Below are positions 61,078 to 64,000 of a stretch of 64,000 nucleotides of DNA, piece after piece. This DNA is from BMS3BBIN04 sp964552465 (GTDB taxonomy: Bacteria; Electryoneota; Electryoneia; Electryoneales; Electryoneaceae), in NCBI GenBank assembly GCA_964552465.1, contig CAZKGR010000018.1, positions 7,416 through 71,415 on the forward strand. The letters run 5' to 3'. Below the pieces are notes generated by a model. It was given only the letters and a program-made list of their open reading frames with translations, was not told the origin of the DNA and searched no databases. Numbering within the stretch: the first letter of the stretch is position 1; every line of letters begins with the position of its first letter. The position numbers and the translations under genes were made by a program.

Positions 61078-61595
61078 CAGACCACCAACCTGAAGTCGCG
61101 ATCGACTTCCGAAAATAGATCAACGATTAACTGACCATCATCAGGTGCCAGGTTCAAACGATGCCATTTCAATGGTCGCGGCGCCGGGCCAGAGTAATTC
61201 GTCCCCTCAGCATGGAATTTTGAACCATGACAAGGGCAATGGAACTCACCTGGCGCTGAGAACTCTTTGCCACGAACGGTGATCTGCTTCTCTTGACTGT
61301 AAGGTGAAAATTTCACCGTGCATCCAAGGTGTGTGCAAACACCGGAAATCGCAAAGAATCCATTTCCTTGCTTGAAGATGTACACTTTGTGTTCATCCAG
61401 GTAGGAAACTCCCGATTGAAAATGGTCTGGAGAGCCAATTTTGAACCGCTTTGGCGGTTCATAAAGGACATTTGGTATCAGGGATCTCAAAACTACCCAC
61501 AATCCGCTGAATACGCTCAGACCAACAAATGCGCCAGATAATCGACCCATAAATGATCGACGGGTCTGCGGCGATGCTTTCGCTTCTTCGTTCAC
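61077..61595 (-). CDS. Rieske iron-sulfur protein
   Basis: 172 residues. An N-terminal TRRSFMGRL twin-arginine-like motif leads into the anchor helix (about 20-42). The [2Fe-2S] site is complete: Cys87-T-His89-L-G-Cys92 and Cys120-P-Cys122-His123-G. It accepts an electron from quinol and passes it on to cytochrome c. It overlaps the upstream FAD/Fe-S gene by 4 bp and cytochrome b by 1 bp. Confidence 0.95.
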   Translation of the reverse strand: MNEEAKASPQTRRSFMGRLSGAFVGLSVFSGLWVVLRSLIPNVLYEPPKRFKIGSPDHFQSGVSYLDEHKVYIFKQGNGFFAISGVCTHLGCTVKFSPYSQEKQITVRGKEFSAPGEFHCPCHGSKFHAEGTNYSGPAPRPLKWHRLNLAPDDGQLIVDLFSEVDRDFRLVV

Positions 61596-63532
61596 TCAAC
61601 TATCTCCACGAAATTGAACCGTTCCATGGTCATCGCTTCAGTGGGGCAGCGCTGAGCACATAACCCACACCGAATACATGCTGTGTCATCTTTCAACAAC
61701 ACAGTCAACGTGCTTTCAGCCGGATCAATGCCACTCGCATGCAATGCTGCCTGCCTGTGGTCCTCCGGCATATCCACTTCACTTATCGGAACAAAGTGCA
61801 GGCATTTCTCAGGACAGACATCTGCACATCGTCCACATAAAACGCAAATCTCGGGGTCGTAAATGGTGTCTATATGACATGATAGACAACGTTCGGCCTG
61901 TTTCCTTGCAGTACTTTCATCAAGCACAGTCTCAACTTCGGTAATGCCCGTGCGTCGCCCGGCACTAATTGTATCTGGATTCTTTCGCGTCAGCTTTTCA
62001 TAAGCTGCGGGCATTTTGTAATCATCAATCGGGACTTTTTCGATCGTCACCTGCATGGAAGTTGAGGTGTCAGTCCCACTCAGGAATGCGTCAATGGATT
62101 TTGCGGCCTTTTTTCCGTTAGCAACGGCTTCGATCAGGATACGTGGACCAAATGCTGCATCGCCGCCTGCAAATACACCTGGGGCACTTGTTTCAAGCGT
62201 TTCAGGATTGATCTTTATTGTTCCGCCGCGGCCTATCTCAATGCCGTCAGAGTCTGAAATGAAATCGAGATCGGGTTGTTGACCAATCGCCAGAATCACT
62301 GAATCAACATCCAGCTGCATTGTCCTCTGCTCGTCATACTGTGGTGAGAATCGACCCTCTTCGTCAAACACTCGGGTGACACCGACAAGCTTCAGACCCT
62401 CAACTCGATCCTTGCCGATAATCTCTTTAGGCCCCCATGAGGGGTGGAGTTGAATACCCTCCAAATGAGCTTCATGCAACTCTTCTTTACCCTGTATTGT
62501 TTGGGCGGAAGGCAATTCAGCCAGTGATTCGAGCGAAATGACAAACACTTCGGCGGCGCCAGACCGCATTGCCCCACGTGCAGCATCCATGGCAGGTTGA
62601 CCAGCAACAGCCTCTGCCGTTTTCTCAATCTCCTCCATCGGGGAGTAAAAGTCGCGAACCGCTGAACGTGCAGCATCCATGGCAACTGAACCGCCACCGA
62701 TGACAGCTACCCTTTTCCCAAGCTCAACTCTATAACCCTGGCTGACATTCAGCAGGAAATCGACAGCTTTGATCACGCCATCCAAATCGTGCCCAGGGAT
62801 TAATAGATCGCGGCCTTTCATCGCTCCAACTGAAAGGAAAAATGCTTCGTACCCTTCCTTCTTGAGCGCATCCAAATTGTAGAAAGAGTTCAGTGGAGTG
62901 TTTGTTCGAATATCAACACCATGGCTGCGGAGTGCTGCATACTCACTGTTAATCACGCTGTGTGGCAGTCGATATTCAGGAATACCATAGCGAAGCATTC
63001 CGCCAGTCATCGGCAGAGCTTCAAAGATTGTCACCTCATACCCAAGCAACGCCAGATCGTGGGCACAACCCATTCCAGCCGGACCACTACCAATCACGGC
63101 AACCTTCTTGCCCGTTCCACGTGTACTCATTTTTGGTAACTGTGGCATGTGCCACGCACGTTGACACCCAACATCAGTCTGATCTACAAGTAAGCGCTTG
63201 TACTCATCAGGTCTGGTAGATTCGCTGCCAAACCGTTCTGTTAGAAATCGTTTCAGAGGACGGATTGTCACCGCTTCATCCAACCAACCCCTGCGGCACG
63301 CATCTTCGCATGGCGCAGCACAAACACGTCCACAGATGGACGCAAGAGGATTGGGTGAACGCGCAACATGGAAAGCGTCGTTGTAACGGCCTTCAGCTAT
63401 CAGCTGAACATAACGGCCTGAGTCTGTGTGAACTGGACAGGCTTCCATGCACGGCACATTCGATCTGTACCAGGCTAGATCATTGAAGCTGGCAGGAAAA
63501 CGACGGGTGTTTTCCGGGACTTCGTTCATCAA
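61592..63532 (-). CDS. GltD-like FAD/NAD(P) oxidoreductase with Fe-S clusters
   Basis: 646 residues. The N-terminal Fer4-type domain has NVPCMEACPVHTD and ICGRVCAAPCEDACRRG. The FAD/NAD(P)-binding core starts at AVIGSGPAGMGCA, has a second nucleotide motif AVIGGGSVAMDAARSA, and contains APGVFAGGDAAFGP. Two C-terminal clusters are CVLCGRCADVCPEKC and CIRCGLCAQRCPTEA, preceded by CLSCH. Homologs are NAD(P)H- or ferredoxin-linked electron-transfer subunits. It sits directly after the Rrf2 gene (adjacent bases) and overlaps the Rieske gene by 4 bp, so it may feed electrons into or sense the nos chain; partner unknown. Confidence 0.85.
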   Translation of the reverse strand: MMNEVPENTRRFPASFNDLAWYRSNVPCMEACPVHTDSGRYVQLIAEGRYNDAFHVARSPNPLASICGRVCAAPCEDACRRGWLDEAVTIRPLKRFLTERFGSESTRPDEYKRLLVDQTDVGCQRAWHMPQLPKMSTRGTGKKVAVIGSGPAGMGCAHDLALLGYEVTIFEALPMTGGMLRYGIPEYRLPHSVINSEYAALRSHGVDIRTNTPLNSFYNLDALKKEGYEAFFLSVGAMKGRDLLIPGHDLDGVIKAVDFLLNVSQGYRVELGKRVAVIGGGSVAMDAARSAVRDFYSPMEEIEKTAEAVAGQPAMDAARGAMRSGAAEVFVISLESLAELPSAQTIQGKEELHEAHLEGIQLHPSWGPKEIIGKDRVEGLKLVGVTRVFDEEGRFSPQYDEQRTMQLDVDSVILAIGQQPDLDFISDSDGIEIGRGGTIKINPETLETSAPGVFAGGDAAFGPRILIEAVANGKKAAKSIDAFLSGTDTSTSMQVTIEKVPIDDYKMPAAYEKLTRKNPDTISAGRRTGITEVETVLDESTARKQAERCLSCHIDTIYDPEICVLCGRCADVCPEKCLHFVPISEVDMPEDHRQAALHASGIDPAESTLTVLLKDDTACIRCGLCAQRCPTEAMTMERFNFVEIVE

Positions 63533-63991
63533 TCAATGTCCTTCTTTATTTGATGATCCGTCTTCTTCATCTGGATTCAGATACTTATCAAAATCTTCAA
63601 CGTTGAAAACATCCAGCGTTGTGTTACGCAAAAACCTCAACAACTCTTCGTGTTGATTTCTAAGCGTCGAGTCCATCTCCCGCAAATCCGGGCTTTCCGG
63701 TTGAACATCACCCAATAATCCGGGAGTAGGACGAGATATATTTTCAAACGCAGTTACGACCTCATACATGGTGATTGATTCGGCAGGCTTTGCCAATCGA
63801 AAACCACCTCCGACGCCACGAGTTGAATGCAAGATTCCGCGTATCGTCATCGTGTTCAGTATCTTCAGTAGAAATTGGTGTGGAACACCGCTGGATTCGG
63901 CAATTGTAGCCGAACCCACTTGGTTTTCGCTGTCAACTGTAGCGATGTATCCAAGAGCTCGCAACGCATACTGTGATGTCTGGTTCAGCAT
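63533..63991 (-). CDS. Rrf2-family regulator without cluster cysteines
   Basis: 152 residues. An N-terminal winged helix (LNQTSQYALRALGYIA, then VPHQFLLKILNTM and STRGVGGGFRLAKP) is followed by an ENISRPTPGLLG-type dimer helix and an acidic tail. There is no Cys anywhere in the protein, so it cannot hold the [Fe-S] cluster of NsrR or IscR with the usual three cysteines. It is the first gene of the nos locus and the likely local regulator, perhaps responding to a non-Fe-S signal. The window ends 9 bp upstream of it, so its operator is not visible. Confidence 0.9.
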   Translation of the reverse strand: MLNQTSQYALRALGYIATVDSENQVGSATIAESSGVPHQFLLKILNTMTIRGILHSTRGVGGGFRLAKPAESITMYEVVTAFENISRPTPGLLGDVQPESPDLREMDSTLRNQHEELLRFLRNTTLDVFNVEDFDKYLNPDEEDGSSNKEGH

Positions 63992-64000
63992 AAATAGACC

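Overview
The window reads as a bacterial chromosome segment of roughly balanced GC content from a non-Bacteroidetes member of the FCB superphylum (the Zixibacteria, Calditrichaeota, Electryoneota and KSB1 region of the tree; placement is inferred from protein style, not from a marker gene). Three large exported proteins end in the type IX secretion sorting domain with the YPNPFN signature. Several PorV/PorQ-like or other beta-barrel outer-membrane proteins are present, and many genes lack a strong Shine-Dalgarno sequence. No phage, insertion sequence, integrase or CRISPR array was seen.

Layout. 0-7.3 kb: two sorting-domain proteins flank ysxC and a tyrosine-degradation pair (hpd, hmgA). 7.5-16.5 kb: an ECF sigma / membrane anti-sigma / Spy-like periplasmic triplet, a PorV-like protein, a gluzincin peptidase, priA and der. 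16.6-20.3 kb: tRNA-Gly(CCC), an archaeal-type gatD, an ORF6N protein and an alpha/beta hydrolase; this stretch is rich in palindromic and heptameric repeats. 20.3-31.3 kb: one long minus-strand run of comEC, nfeD, selA and two PEP-synthase-type ATP-binding proteins (one fused to GAF-like and nucleotidyltransferase domains) behind a small outer-membrane protein. 31.5-36.1 kb: tadA, a YhaM-like nuclease, a 57-residue microprotein, ltaE and two beta-barrel genes. 36.4-40.5 kb: three tandem parvulin/SurA-type folding factors.

40.5-48.6 kb is the most unusual part. It holds a compact set that looks like a ribosomal-peptide (RiPP) locus without a recognised cyclase or radical-SAM enzyme. On the minus strand are a 56-codon Cys-free precursor-like peptide with a consensus Shine-Dalgarno sequence and a YxxPxL leader motif, a PqqD-like carrier, an HPr-kinase-like protein and an ABC exporter. 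Facing them are a sorting-domain protein and a fusion of an S26-type signal-peptidase-like domain with a nucleotidyltransferase. The nearest precedents I know are SynChlorMet (Scm), HprK-related-A and kinase-bearing lasso peptide loci.

48.7-64 kb is a nearly uninterrupted minus-strand clade II nitrous oxide reductase locus. From its 5' end it runs: an Rrf2 regulator without cysteines, an Fe-S/FAD oxidoreductase, Rieske protein, cytochrome b, a pentaheme cytochrome c, NosZ (predicted lipoprotein), a membrane protein, a lipoprotein, NosD, NosF, a NosL with an extra C-terminal domain, NosY, a short FixH/YtkA-like protein, and a TonB receptor carrying the CxxxM and HxM motifs of the copper receptor OprC/NosA. 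Together these would supply electrons (quinol, Rieske/cytochrome b, cytochrome c, NosZ) and copper (outer membrane, then NosL/NosDFY) for N2O respiration.
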